Assembly (NCBI GenBank): GCA_026987225.1
Contig: JALSNB010000367.1
Span: 1-22,893, forward strand
Reading direction: 5' to 3'
DNA: 22,893 nt
Source: Caldisericaceae bacterium
GTDB lineage: Bacteria > Caldisericota > Caldisericia > Caldisericales > Caldisericaceae
Under the pieces are notes generated by a model. The model did no database searches and was not told where the DNA came from. It worked only from the letters and a program-made list of their open reading frames with translations. The first letter of the stretch is position 1; every line of letters starts with the position of its first letter. Both the position numbers and the translations under genes were made by a program. Positions 7,903 to 15,479 of this stretch are shown here, one piece after another.

Positions 7903-8650
7903 TATTGATCTTTCCAATTTGAAGGCTATAGTTACAGGCGGCTCCAGGGGTATAGGAAGGGCTACTGCTATTGCCCTTGCGGAATGTGGTGCTGATGTTG
8001 CCATACTTTATGCCCATAATTTTGAAGCTGCAGAAGAAACGAAGAAACTCATTGAATCGTATGGTAGAAAGAGTCTTGCTTTAAAATGCAATGTTTCAAA
8101 TGAAGAGGACGTTAGTAAGACTGTTGATTATATTGCTAAAGAATTTGGTAGAATCGATATTCTCGTAAATAATGCCGGAATTACTCGTGATAGCTTAATT
8201 ATGCGCATGAGTGAAGAGGATTGGGATAAAGTATTGGATACTAATTTAAAAGGTAGTTTCTTGATGACAAAGCATGTTTTGAAGTATATGATTAAGAATC
8301 GATTTGGAAGAATTGTAAACATATCTTCTATTGTTGGCATTACCGGGAATTTAGGACAGGCGAATTATGTGTCTTCTAAGGCGGGCTTAATTGGTTTTAC
8401 AAAGGTAATTGCAGAAGAATATTCATCTCGAAATATTACTGCGAATGCAATAGCCCCCGGTTTTATAGAAACCGATATGACGAAAAAGCTTTCCGATAGG
8501 GTAAAAGAACAATTCTTAAAAAAGGTTTTGAAAAAAGCGCCTGGTAAACCGGAGGATATTGCGAATGCCGTTATTTTTCTTGTTTCTCCTCTTGCATCTT
8601 ACATTACAGGTGCTACAATTATCGTTGATGGTGGTTTAAGTTTAGGATAA
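7895..8650 (+). CDS. fabG: 3-oxoacyl-ACP reductase FabG
   Basis: Short-chain dehydrogenase/reductase that reduces 3-oxoacyl-ACP with NADPH. The 251 residues show the Rossmann motif VTGGSRGIG at 13-21, VNNAGITRD at 91-99, and the catalytic Ser145 (NISSIVG), Tyr158 and Lys162 (NYVSSKAG). The Arg of the TGGSRGIG motif fits NADPH use. GGAGG at 7881-7885 lies nine bases before the ATG, inside the end of fabD. Its place between fabD and acpP makes FabG much more likely than another short-chain dehydrogenase. Confidence 0.95.
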   Translation: MRSIDLSNLKAIVTGGSRGIGRATAIALAECGADVAILYAHNFEAAEETKKLIESYGRKSLALKCNVSNEEDVSKTVDYIAKEFGRIDILVNNAGITRDSLIMRMSEEDWDKVLDTNLKGSFLMTKHVLKYMIKNRFGRIVNISSIVGITGNLGQANYVSSKAGLIGFTKVIAEEYSSRNITANAIAPGFIETDMTKKLSDRVKEQFLKKVLKKAPGKPEDIANAVIFLVSPLASYITGATIIVDGGLSLG

Positions 8651-8677
8651 AAAGCTAATTTCAAAGGAGGTTTTATT

Positions 8678-8920
8678 ATGGACGAAAAAGAAATCAGAAG
8701 TAAAGTTGTGGAGATTATTAAGGACAAATTAGGAGTAGATGACGACAAAATTGTCGATGAGGCAAAGTATGTTGAGGATCTTGGTGCGGACTCATTAAGC
8801 CTTGTTGACATTGCTATGGCATTGGAAGATGAATTCGGAATGAAAATTCCGGATGAAGACATCGAAAAAATTACTACGGTAGGCTCTACGATCCAGTACA
8901 TTAAGGATCACGCTAAATAG
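8678..8920 (+). CDS. acpP: Acyl carrier protein
   Basis: Small acidic carrier that holds growing acyl chains on a phosphopantetheine arm. The 80 residues end a little past the usual 75-80. The attachment site is Ser39 in GADSLSLVDIAMALEDEFG; this is the DSLS rather than DSLD form, also common in Firmicutes-like ACPs. The helix III motif IPDEDIEKITTVG follows. A perfect AAAGGAGG lies seven bases before the ATG in a 27-base gap after fabG, the strongest ribosome site in the operon, as expected for the most abundant product. Confidence 0.96.
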   Translation: MDEKEIRSKVVEIIKDKLGVDDDKIVDEAKYVEDLGADSLSLVDIAMALEDEFGMKIPDEDIEKITTVGSTIQYIKDHAK

Positions 8921-8921
8921 T

Positions 8922-10157
8922 ATGGGACGCAGAGTAGTTGTAACCGGATTAGGTATTGTATCCCCAATTGGAATTGGTAAAAATGCTTTTCTTGAGAGCC
9001 TTAAAAGTGGCAAATCCGGTATATCTAAAATAACACTGTTTGATCCTTCGGATCTTTCCGTTCAGATAGCAGGAGAGGTAAAAAATTTTAACCCGGAAGA
9101 TTACTTCGATAGAAAAGAAATACGCAGATTGGATCGTGTGCAGCAATTTGCATATGTAGCATCCAAGGAAGCGATAGAAGATTCCGGTATAGATCTCAAG
9201 AATGAGGATCTTGAACGGATAGGGGTATATGTTACTTCCGGTGTCGGAGGGCTCACATCCGTTGGGGAACAGTACAAAATCCTTATGGAGAAAGGCCCGC
9301 GGAGAGTAAGTCCTTTTTTCATCACTCAGATGATTGTGGATGCAATACCTGCGTACATAGCAATGCGTTTTGGATTTAAGGGAGCTACTCTTTCTGCGGT
9401 TGCTGCTTGTGCTTCTGCGACACAAACAATTGGTGAAGCAATGCTTGCTGTCGAGAGAGGAGATATGGATGTAATAGTTGCCGGTGGAGCAGATGCTGCA
9501 GTAACCAAAATGGGTGTAGCTGCTTTCGCTTCCATGAGGGCCCTTTCCAAGAGAAATGATTCTCCCGAAACGGCATCTCGTCCTTTTGATAAAACACGTG
9601 ACGGTTTTGTTATGGGCGAAGGTGCGGGCATATTGATTCTTGAATCTTATGAGCATGCAACTAAACGTGGCGCCCATATTTATGCAGAACTTTCTGGTTA
9701 TGGTGCAACAACTGATGCCTACCATACAACCGCTCCGGATCCAACGGTTTCTCAAATTAAACGAGCTATGACTCTTGCACTGAAACGTGCCCAAGTGAAT
9801 GAGGATGAAGTCAATTATATTAACGCCCATGGCACTTCAACTCCATTGAATGATAAATATGAAACTCTTGCCATAAAAGAAGTTTTTAAAGAACATGCCT
9901 ATAAAATACCCGTTAGCTCTACAAAATCCATGATAGGGCACTTACTCGGTGCATCCGGAGCAGCGGAATCCGTTGCAACAGTCCTTACTATAGATCAGGG
10001 GATAATTTTCCCCACGATTAATTATAAGGAAAAGGATCCGGATTGTGATCTGGACTATGTGCCAAATGTTGCACGGAAACAAAACGTAAGGGTCGCCTTG
10101 AAAAATTCATTGGGTTTTGGCGGTCACAATGTGTCTTTAATTTTCAAAAAAGTATAG
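8922..10157 (+). CDS. fabF: 3-oxoacyl-ACP synthase II (FabF)
   Basis: Elongating beta-ketoacyl-ACP synthase. The 411 residues match FabF, with Cys163 (VAACASAT), His303 (NAHGTSTPLND) and His340 (KSMIGHLLGASG) forming the Cys-His-His site, and the C-terminal NSLGFGGHN. The start is one base after the acpP stop. The nearest purine-rich site (AAGGA at 8903-8907) is 14 bases away, so translation likely depends on coupling with acpP. It is the last gene of the operon and is followed by a strong terminator. No FabB copy is present in the window. Confidence 0.96.
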   Translation: MGRRVVVTGLGIVSPIGIGKNAFLESLKSGKSGISKITLFDPSDLSVQIAGEVKNFNPEDYFDRKEIRRLDRVQQFAYVASKEAIEDSGIDLKNEDLERIGVYVTSGVGGLTSVGEQYKILMEKGPRRVSPFFITQMIVDAIPAYIAMRFGFKGATLSAVAACASATQTIGEAMLAVERGDMDVIVAGGADAAVTKMGVAAFASMRALSKRNDSPETASRPFDKTRDGFVMGEGAGILILESYEHATKRGAHIYAELSGYGATTDAYHTTAPDPTVSQIKRAMTLALKRAQVNEDEVNYINAHGTSTPLNDKYETLAIKEVFKEHAYKIPVSSTKSMIGHLLGASGAAESVATVLTIDQGIIFPTINYKEKDPDCDLDYVPNVARKQNVRVALKNSLGFGGHNVSLIFKKV

Positions 10158-10178
10158 AAACATTCATATGAATTGGTT

Positions 10179-10205
10179 AGCCCGGCTTTTAGGCCGGGCT
10201 TTTTT
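10179..10205 (+). terminator. Intrinsic terminator of the rpsA-fab operon
   Basis: AGCCCGGC (10179-10186) and GCCGGGCT (10193-10200) form a perfect 8-bp GC-rich stem with a six-base loop TTTTAG, followed by six T residues. It starts 22 bases after the fabF stop and is the only strong intrinsic terminator I found in the window. Confidence 0.93.
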
Positions 10206-10232
10206 AATTTTTTACAAAGGAGGTTTTAAGTT

Positions 10233-10871
10233 ATGGGCAATTTGTATAAAAGCGAAATAGTAAAATTCGGTAAGCTAATATACGAGAGAAATTTGAATGC
10301 AGCATATGGGGGAAATATTTCCGTAAGAGACGGTGATAAAATATATATCACTCCGAGTGGATTTAATAAGGCTTTTCTTACTGAAGACGATATATTAGTT
10401 ACTGATATTAGCGGAAATATTCTTGAGCCACCGATTAATCCCGTGAAACCTTCGTCTGAGTCAAAAATGCACTATGCGATATATAAGAGCAGGAAAGATG
10501 TAAAAGCGATAATACACGCCCATCCTTCCTATTGTGTTTCTCTTGCAATTTCTCATAAAAACTTAGAGAATTTGCTTCCGGAAACAACGATTGTTCTTGG
10601 TGAGGTGGGTTTTGTGCCTTATATTACGCCGGGTGGTAGTAAATTGGGAAATACCGTTGCAAGAGCTTTGACAAAAGGCGATGCATGTATTATGGGAAAC
10701 CATGGAGCTACTGTTGTCGGAAATAATCTTTTCGAAGCTTTTAACAAACTCGAATTATTGGAATCAACAGCAAAATCTTTTGTATTTTCGTTACTCATGG
10801 GAGAAGTCAATACCATTCCTCAAAAAGATGTATCTCTTTTTATAGACATGCATAAGAAATTGTCCCTATAA
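10233..10871 (+). CDS. Class II aldolase/adducin-family protein (fuculose-phosphate aldolase-like)
   Basis: Zinc-dependent enzyme of the FucA/AraD family, 212 residues, the usual length. Visible features are GGNISVR (phosphate loop) at 26-32, Glu76 in PSSESKMHY, His95 and His97 in IIHAHPSYC, and His157 in MGNHGATVVG, which together fit the metal site of L-fuculose-1-phosphate aldolase. The family also holds ribulose-phosphate 4-epimerases, 5-deoxyribulose-phosphate aldolases and methylthioribulose-phosphate dehydratase, so the substrate is open. AAAGGAGG lies nine bases before the ATG. The gene follows the fab terminator with no clear promoter, and its neighbours do not point to a pathway. 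The dnaG promoter lies in its last 29 bases. Confidence 0.85.
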   Translation: MGNLYKSEIVKFGKLIYERNLNAAYGGNISVRDGDKIYITPSGFNKAFLTEDDILVTDISGNILEPPINPVKPSSESKMHYAIYKSRKDVKAIIHAHPSYCVSLAISHKNLENLLPETTIVLGEVGFVPYITPGGSKLGNTVARALTKGDACIMGNHGATVVGNNLFEAFNKLELLESTAKSFVFSLLMGEVNTIPQKDVSLFIDMHKKLSL

Positions 10872-10872
10872 T
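10843..10872 (+). promoter_or_regulatory. Predicted dnaG-rpoD promoter
   Basis: TAGACA (10843-10848, five of six) and a perfect TATAAT (10867-10872) with an 18-base spacer lie in the last codons of the aldolase gene; the -10 covers its stop codon. The expected transcript start is near 10879, giving a leader of about 52 bases before the dnaG ATG. Confidence 0.55.
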
Positions 10873-10886
10873 CAATTTAATTTTTT

Positions 10887-10931
10887 ATGCGAAAAGAGGA
10901 AATTTTGATTCTTCTACGTATTTATTACTGA
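10887..10931 (+). CDS. Possible dnaG leader mini-ORF
   Basis: A 14-codon frame (MRKEEILILLRIYY) runs from ATG 10887 and ends in TGA at 10929-10931, which shares its last base with the dnaG ATG (TGATG). The same frame can also start at TTG 10905, four bases after AGAGGA at 10895-10900, which would give eight codons. dnaG has no ribosome site of its own at the normal distance, so this frame could deliver ribosomes to it by stop-restart coupling. The ATG version lacks a ribosome site and would lie only about eight bases after the predicted transcript start. The coding claim is tentative. Confidence 0.3.
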   Translation: MRKEEILILLRIYY

Positions 10932-12676
10932 TGAAAGATTTAAAAGAGTATTTGGACGATTTGCGCAGTAATATAGATATAGTGAATGTAATTTCCAGGT
11001 ATGTTAAGTTAAAAAAAAGGGGCCGGAACTATGTTGGGCTCTGTCCTTTTCATGATGAAAAAACGCCGTCTTTTGTAGTAAGTCCGGAAAAGCAAATATT
11101 TCACTGTTTTGGTTGTGGTGCAAGTGGTGATGTTGTTAAGTTCATTATGAGAATAGAGGATGTGGATTTTAAAACTGCGGTTAGAGACTTGGCAAAGGAA
11201 GCCGGAATAAAGCCGCCGAGGTTTTCCAGAGTTGATTCCGACAATGGCTCTTTGAAGGCTCGTTTAAAAGAAGTGATGAGAATTGCTGCGGAATTTTTTA
11301 AATCCCAACTCAATGAAAAAGTTTTTAGTTATCTTGTGAGTAGAGGAGTTAAAAAGAATTCTATGGAAAAGTTCGAATTGGGTTTTGCTCCTGAAAATGG
11401 CAGTAAATTTATTGAATATGCCAAAACTCATGGAATAACGGATAGCGAGCTTGAATCGAGCGGGCTTGCAAGAAAGGATCAATCCGGCAAGTTACGCTCT
11501 TATTTTTGGAACAGAGTTATTATACCGATTTTTGATTCGCATGGCGATATTGTTGCTTTCGGAGGAAGGATTTTTGGAAAAGGGGAACCAAAATATTTGA
11601 ATTCTCCGGACACTGCTATTTTTACAAAAGGAAATCTCTTATATCCGATAAATATGGCTAAGTCCGAAATAAGAAAAACACACAGCGCTCTTGTTGTTGA
11701 GGGATATTTTGATGCGCTTGTTTTACAGCAGGAAGGTGTTCATAATGCGGTTTCTTCCATGGGTACTTCTTTTACTGAATCTCAGGCAAAGTTGATTAAG
11801 CGATTTGCAGATACCGTTTACTTTCTATATGATGATGATCCTGCGGGGGCAAAAGGTGCCGAAAGAGCAATAGAAGTATGCAGTAATGTAGGAGTTTCTG
11901 TTAAAGTGGTGGTACCTTTTGAGGGACTTGATCCGGATGAAATAGTTTTGAAGTATGGAAATGAAAAAATTAGAGAAATGATAAATAACGCAAGAGATCC
12001 TTTGGAATTTATAGCAGATGTGGAGATCAAAATTAACGGAGACTCTCCTCAGGGACGCGCCAGAGTAATCGAAAGGCTTGTTGAAACGGTTTCAAGAATA
12101 TCCAACAAAATGGAGGCCTATGAGTATATAAAGCAAATTGCTAACAAGTTTGGGGTAGATACAGCCGTATTGATAGATCAGTATAATGTGTTGGTTAAGA
12201 ATAATTATTCAAAAAAGAAAAGAGAAGAACTTTTCGTGAAGAATGATAAAATTCTTGCAGCTGAAAAGCTACTTACTCAGGCCGTTATTCAAAAACCGGA
12301 TTTTCTTTATTTTATTGAAAATGAACTTAATGTAGAAGATTTTTTTGATACTGAGTACTTGCATATTTTTTTAAAAGCTAAAAATGATATTGAAAATGGT
12401 ATGCAACCGGATCCTAAGGATTGGGATGACCTTAGCGAGAGCGAACTCTCTATTGCTGCTGAGCTTGCGTTAAACGACCCGGATCTTGTTAATGAACTTG
12501 CTATTAAGCAAACGATTAGGAATATTAAAAAGGACATTTTATTGAGAAGTAAAGCGATTAGCCTTTTTAAAGAATTCGAACGAACCGGAGATATAGAGAT
12601 TCTTAAAGAATACAATAAAATTCAACAAAAGTTGAAAGGAAGGTGGGCGTATTTTGAAGAAACAGGCAAAGATTAA
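10931..12676 (+). CDS. dnaG: DNA primase DnaG
   Basis: Makes RNA primers at the replication fork with the replicative helicase. The 581 residues show the N-terminal zinc ribbon with ligands Cys38, His41, Cys59 and Cys62 (LCPFHDEKTPSF and FHCFGCG), the RNA polymerase core with WNRVIIPIFD near 193-202 and FGGRIFGKGEPKYLNSP near 210-226, and the Toprim part with Glu258 (VVEGYFDAL) and the Asp301-303 cluster (LYDDDPAG). A less conserved helicase-binding C-terminus follows. The start fits the family N-terminus, but no AGGAGG-like site lies within 25 bases except GAGGA at 10896-10900, 30 bases away. Low expression or coupling to an upstream mini-ORF would explain this. The 3' end overlaps rpoD by 23 bases. 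There is no rpsU here, unlike the classical rpsU-dnaG-rpoD order. Confidence 0.95.
   Translation: MKDLKEYLDDLRSNIDIVNVISRYVKLKKRGRNYVGLCPFHDEKTPSFVVSPEKQIFHCFGCGASGDVVKFIMRIEDVDFKTAVRDLAKEAGIKPPRFSRVDSDNGSLKARLKEVMRIAAEFFKSQLNEKVFSYLVSRGVKKNSMEKFELGFAPENGSKFIEYAKTHGITDSELESSGLARKDQSGKLRSYFWNRVIIPIFDSHGDIVAFGGRIFGKGEPKYLNSPDTAIFTKGNLLYPINMAKSEIRKTHSALVVEGYFDALVLQQEGVHNAVSSMGTSFTESQAKLIKRFADTVYFLYDDDPAGAKGAERAIEVCSNVGVSVKVVVPFEGLDPDEIVLKYGNEKIREMINNARDPLEFIADVEIKINGDSPQGRARVIERLVETVSRISNKMEAYEYIKQIANKFGVDTAVLIDQYNVLVKNNYSKKKREELFVKNDKILAAEKLLTQAVIQKPDFLYFIENELNVEDFFDTEYLHIFLKAKNDIENGMQPDPKDWDDLSESELSIAAELALNDPDLVNELAIKQTIRNIKKDILLRSKAISLFKEFERTGDIEILKEYNKIQQKLKGRWAYFEETGKD
12635..12647 (+). promoter_or_regulatory. 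Ribosome binding site deciding the rpoD TTG start
   Basis: AAAGGAAGGTGGG lies inside the end of dnaG. Its AGGTG core (12641-12645) is eight bases before TTG 12654, which supports this unusual start over the in-frame ATG at 12711. Confidence 0.65.
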
Positions 12677-13823
12677 TAAAATAAACGAAGAAAAAGAAAA
12701 ATCCTTGAAGATGATTAAGAATTACCTTAAAAAGCTAAAAAACCTCAATAAAGAGGAAAAAGAGGTGATTCGGAAATTATTTGAAAGAGGCAGGATTACC
12801 GGGGTTCTTACTTATGAGGAAATTGCAAATGCATTAGAAAGAATACCTCTGTCTGTAAAACGTATTGACGAGTTTTATTTGATGTTATCCAAACTTAACG
12901 TGAAGTTTGGAAGTGAAAGGAATATAAATTTGTCCATGCGCAGATCCTCTCGGGCTGCGATTGAAAATGCAGAAATATCCGAATTAAAAAATCCTGTTCA
13001 ATCGTATCTTGCAAATATAGGTGCCATAGACTTGCTTACACCTGAATTAGAGCAGGAGTTAGGTAGAAGAATAAAAGAGGAACATGATGAAGAGGCAAAG
13101 AAGAAATTAATCGAAGCTAATTTAAGGCTTGTTGTTAGTATTGCCAAAAGATATACCGGACACGGGCTTTCGTTCTTGGATCTTGTCCAGGAGGGAAATT
13201 TAGGGTTAATTAGAGCTGTGGAAAAGTTTGACTATACAAAAGGCTACAGATTTTCTACATATGCCACTTGGTGGATAAGACAGGCTATAACGCGTGCACT
13301 TGCCGACCAGTCGAGGCTTATTAGAGTTCCAGTGCATATGGTGGAAAGTATTAACAAAATTGAAAAAGCCGTAAAAGAGCTTATGCAGGAACTTGGTAGG
13401 GAGCCGACTTACAAAGAGCTTGCAGAAAGAACGGGTATTCCTGAAAAGAAGATTACCAAATATTTGAGACTTGCTCAGCAACCTCTTTCTCTGGAAATGC
13501 CTGTTGGAGACGAAGACGAAAGCAGGCTTGAAAACTTTATAGAAGATAACCGCTCCCTTACGCCTGAAGGAGAAACCATGAATTCCTATTATAGGGAACA
13601 ACTCGAAAAGGTTATGGACAAATTAACTCCGAGAGAAAGGGAGATTTTGAAATTACGTGCAGGTCTTGGTGGTGAATACCCTCATACACTCGAGGAAGTG
13701 GGTACGATTTTCGGAGTAACAAGGGAAAGGATTAGGCAAATCGAGGCGAAAGCAAAGAGGAAACTCGCCAAGTATCTAAAAGAACTCGAGGAGGAAAAAA
13801 AGAAAGAAAGGCAACTTCAATAA
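12654..13823 (+). CDS. rpoD: Primary sigma factor RpoD/SigA
   Basis: Housekeeping sigma factor that directs RNA polymerase to -35/-10 promoters such as those proposed here. The 389 residues resemble compact SigA. Visible parts: region 1.1-like segment at about 20-86 (KLFERGRITGVLTYEEI), region 1.2 at 111-145 (NPVQSYLANIGAIDLLT), region 2 at about 150-225 (RLVVSIAKRYTG, DLVQEGNLGLIRAVEKFDY, FSTYATWWIRQAITRA), region 3 at 226-300, and region 4 at 312-375 with the helix-turn-helix LEEVGTIFGVTRERIRQIEAKA. The TTG start has a fitting ribosome site; ATG 12711 would still keep all conserved regions. It overlaps dnaG by 23 bases, so co-translation is likely. Its stop overlaps the convergent csaA stop by seven bases. 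Confidence 0.95.
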   Translation: MKKQAKINKINEEKEKSLKMIKNYLKKLKNLNKEEKEVIRKLFERGRITGVLTYEEIANALERIPLSVKRIDEFYLMLSKLNVKFGSERNINLSMRRSSRAAIENAEISELKNPVQSYLANIGAIDLLTPELEQELGRRIKEEHDEEAKKKLIEANLRLVVSIAKRYTGHGLSFLDLVQEGNLGLIRAVEKFDYTKGYRFSTYATWWIRQAITRALADQSRLIRVPVHMVESINKIEKAVKELMQELGREPTYKELAERTGIPEKKITKYLRLAQQPLSLEMPVGDEDESRLENFIEDNRSLTPEGETMNSYYREQLEKVMDKLTPREREILKLRAGLGGEYPHTLEEVGTIFGVTRERIRQIEAKAKRKLAKYLKELEEEKKKERQLQ

Positions 13824-14158
13824 ACTTTACTACCTGGCGGTGCATTTCTTTCCGGTGTTAATAAAATCACGTGGCCGTTTTTATCATTTACTCCAAGAAC
13901 AAGCACTTCGGAAATAAAATTAGCTATCTGTTTAGGTTGTAAATTTACAACTGCTATAACCTCTTTACCTGGTAATTCCTCTGTTTTATATAAATCGGTT
14001 ATTTGTGCGCTTGATTTTTTGATTCCCAACTCTCCGAAATCTATAAGTAATTTAAATGCGGGTTTTCTGGCCTCTTTAAATATTTCTGCTTTTATTATTC
14101 TCCCCACTCTTATGTCTAAATTTAGGAATTCGTTGAAGTCTATCTTTTTATTCTGCAT
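13817..14158 (-). CDS. csaA: CsaA-like tRNA-binding/chaperone protein
   Basis: Small OB-fold protein related to the C-terminal tRNA-binding domain of methionyl-tRNA synthetase. CsaA of Bacillus subtilis has been described as an export-related chaperone, but its role is not settled. With the ATG at 14158 the protein has 113 residues, close to CsaA. Visible motifs are LDIRVGRIIKAEIF, KPAFKLLIDFG, KKSSAQITDLY, VIAVVNLQPKQIANF, SEVLVLGV and the C-terminal PPGSKVY, all typical. The ATG lies within the end of pepT (11-base overlap); a TTG at 14176 could add six residues but matches the family start less well. It is translated with pepT. No terminator separates it from the oncoming rpoD. Confidence 0.88.
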   Translation of the reverse strand: MQNKKIDFNEFLNLDIRVGRIIKAEIFKEARKPAFKLLIDFGELGIKKSSAQITDLYKTEELPGKEVIAVVNLQPKQIANFISEVLVLGVNDKNGHVILLTPERNAPPGSKVY

Positions 14159-15383
14159 AGTCGTTGAAATTTGCAAAACCTTTTATTATATTCAATATTA
14201 CCTCTACGGATTTTTCCATAGAAGATATGGGAATATATTCAAATATACTATGCTCATTATGTCCACCGGTAAATAAGTTTGGCGTGGGGATTCCCATAAA
14301 CGAGAGCCTGGCTCCATCCGTCCCGCCTCGTATCGGGTTTATTTTAGGTTCAATACCCGCATTTTTTATTGCTTCTTTTGCTATTTTTAAAATTTCTGGG
14401 TAAGAGTCAAGGATCTGTTTCATGTTGTAATAAGTATCTTTTACATCGACTGTTATTGTATTTTTTCCGTATTTACCATTCAAGTAAGAAGCTGCTTCCC
14501 TAATCAGTGCCTTTTTGTTTTCAAATTTTGTTTTGTCGTGATCCCTTATAAGTATTTTTGTATATACTTCGCTCGTATTACCGTTTAGTTCGTACGGATG
14601 AAAAAATCCTTCATATTTACTTGTATACTCAGGTGCCTCATTGCATGGCATCATTGATAACATTTCCATTGCTATTTTTATTGCATTTTTCATTTTACCT
14701 TTTGCCATTCCCGGGTGGATATTTTTCCCTTTGATTTTTAAAAATGCAGTTGCTGCATTGAAATTTTCCGTTTCAAGGCCTCCTATTTCGCTCCCATCTA
14801 CTGTAAATGCATATTTAGCACCAAATTTTTCGATATTGAATTTATCCATTCCTTTTCCTATTTCTTCGTCAGGGGTAAATGCAATTTTAATTGTACCGTG
14901 TTTAAAGTCAGGGTGCTTGCTTACGAAATCTGCCATTTCCATTATTTCTGCAATACCTGCTTTATCGTCTGCACCAAGCAGTGTTGTTCCGTCAGTTGTA
15001 ATAATATCGTCTCCCTTGTATTTTTTTATACATGGAAATTCATTTACTTTTAGGACAATGTTTCTTTCTTTGTTCAGCACTATATCCTCTCCGTTATATT
15101 CTTTTATAATTCTCGGTTTTACGTTCTTTCCGGATACGCTTGGCGCCGTATCAAGATGAGCAATAAAACCTACCGGAGGAACATGTGTTGCATTGCCTTT
15201 GATACTGCAGTACAGGTATCCGAACTCATCCACTTCCGCTTCGAAACCCATCTGTTGAAGTTCGTTTTTTAAAAGTTCGGACAAAGTTATTTCCCCCGGA
15301 TTACTCGGAAATGAGGGTGAATCCTCCACGGATTGGGTATTTATTTTTACGTAGTTAATAAACCTTTCTGCAATTTTCTTCAT
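14148..15383 (-). CDS. pepT: Peptidase T (tripeptide aminopeptidase)
   Basis: Cytoplasmic M20-family zinc aminopeptidase that removes the N-terminal residue from tripeptides. The 411 residues fit PepT of about 408. Metal and catalytic residues are in place: His76 and Asp78 in FIAHLDTAP, Asp139 or Asp140 in LLGADDKAG, Glu173 and Glu174 in FTPDEEIG, Asp196 in TVDGSEIG, and a C-terminal His in FTGGHNEHSIFEYIP. The TTDGTTLLGADD segment is specific to PepT. No signal peptide is seen. The gene is the first of the minus-strand pepT-csaA pair and reads away from the nucleoside phosphorylase across a 96-base gap. Peptide degradation fits an amino acid-fermenting life style with the ptb-buk genes, which is inference. 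Confidence 0.95.
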   Translation of the reverse strand: MKKIAERFINYVKINTQSVEDSPSFPSNPGEITLSELLKNELQQMGFEAEVDEFGYLYCSIKGNATHVPPVGFIAHLDTAPSVSGKNVKPRIIKEYNGEDIVLNKERNIVLKVNEFPCIKKYKGDDIITTDGTTLLGADDKAGIAEIMEMADFVSKHPDFKHGTIKIAFTPDEEIGKGMDKFNIEKFGAKYAFTVDGSEIGGLETENFNAATAFLKIKGKNIHPGMAKGKMKNAIKIAMEMLSMMPCNEAPEYTSKYEGFFHPYELNGNTSEVYTKILIRDHDKTKFENKKALIREAASYLNGKYGKNTITVDVKDTYYNMKQILDSYPEILKIAKEAIKNAGIEPKINPIRGGTDGARLSFMGIPTPNLFTGGHNEHSIFEYIPISSMEKSVEVILNIIKGFANFNDYAE

Positions 15384-15401
15384 ACTTTACCGCCTTTACT
15401 A

Positions 15402-15430
15402 TTTATATTTTTGTTACGTTATATTATAAT
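15402..15430. promoter_or_regulatory. AT-rich divergent promoter region, pepT / nucleoside phosphorylase
   Basis: In the 96-base divergent gap, a plus-strand TATAAT lies at 15425-15430 with a weak TTTATA 17 bases upstream (15402-15407). A minus-strand TATAAT overlaps it (plus 15423-15428), with its own -35 only weakly matched near 15444-15450. The two -10 boxes share bases, so polymerases for the two directions would compete. Confidence 0.35.
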
Positions 15431-15479
15431 CAAGAAAAGCGATTTGAAATAATAACGATTAGACTATAGGGAGGTTAAT

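Noticed and set aside
8949..9830. Long open frame (293 codons) on the minus strand opposite fabF
   Set aside because: The plus strand encodes an intact FabF with all catalytic residues. The minus frame is Cys/His/Ser-rich with no recognisable domain, as expected for an antisense shadow.
10162..10173. Perfect 12-bp palindrome ATTCATATGAAT after fabF
   Set aside because: It lies just before the terminator, drives no gene, and such short AT-rich palindromes arise by chance.
10919..10931. TATTTA seven bases before the dnaG ATG, suggesting a leaderless transcript
   Set aside because: There is no -35 at a workable distance, and a much better promoter lies at 10843-10872.
14641..15159. Plus-strand open frame of 172 codons opposite pepT
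   Set aside because: pepT is complete with all metal ligands; the hydrophobic Pro/Ser/Ile-rich plus frame is its reverse-strand shadow.
15444..15470. TTGAAA-15-TATAGG before the nucleoside phosphorylase
   Set aside because: The -10 overlaps the GGGAGG ribosome site, so the message would lack it; the upstream TATAAT at 15425-15430 is a better choice.
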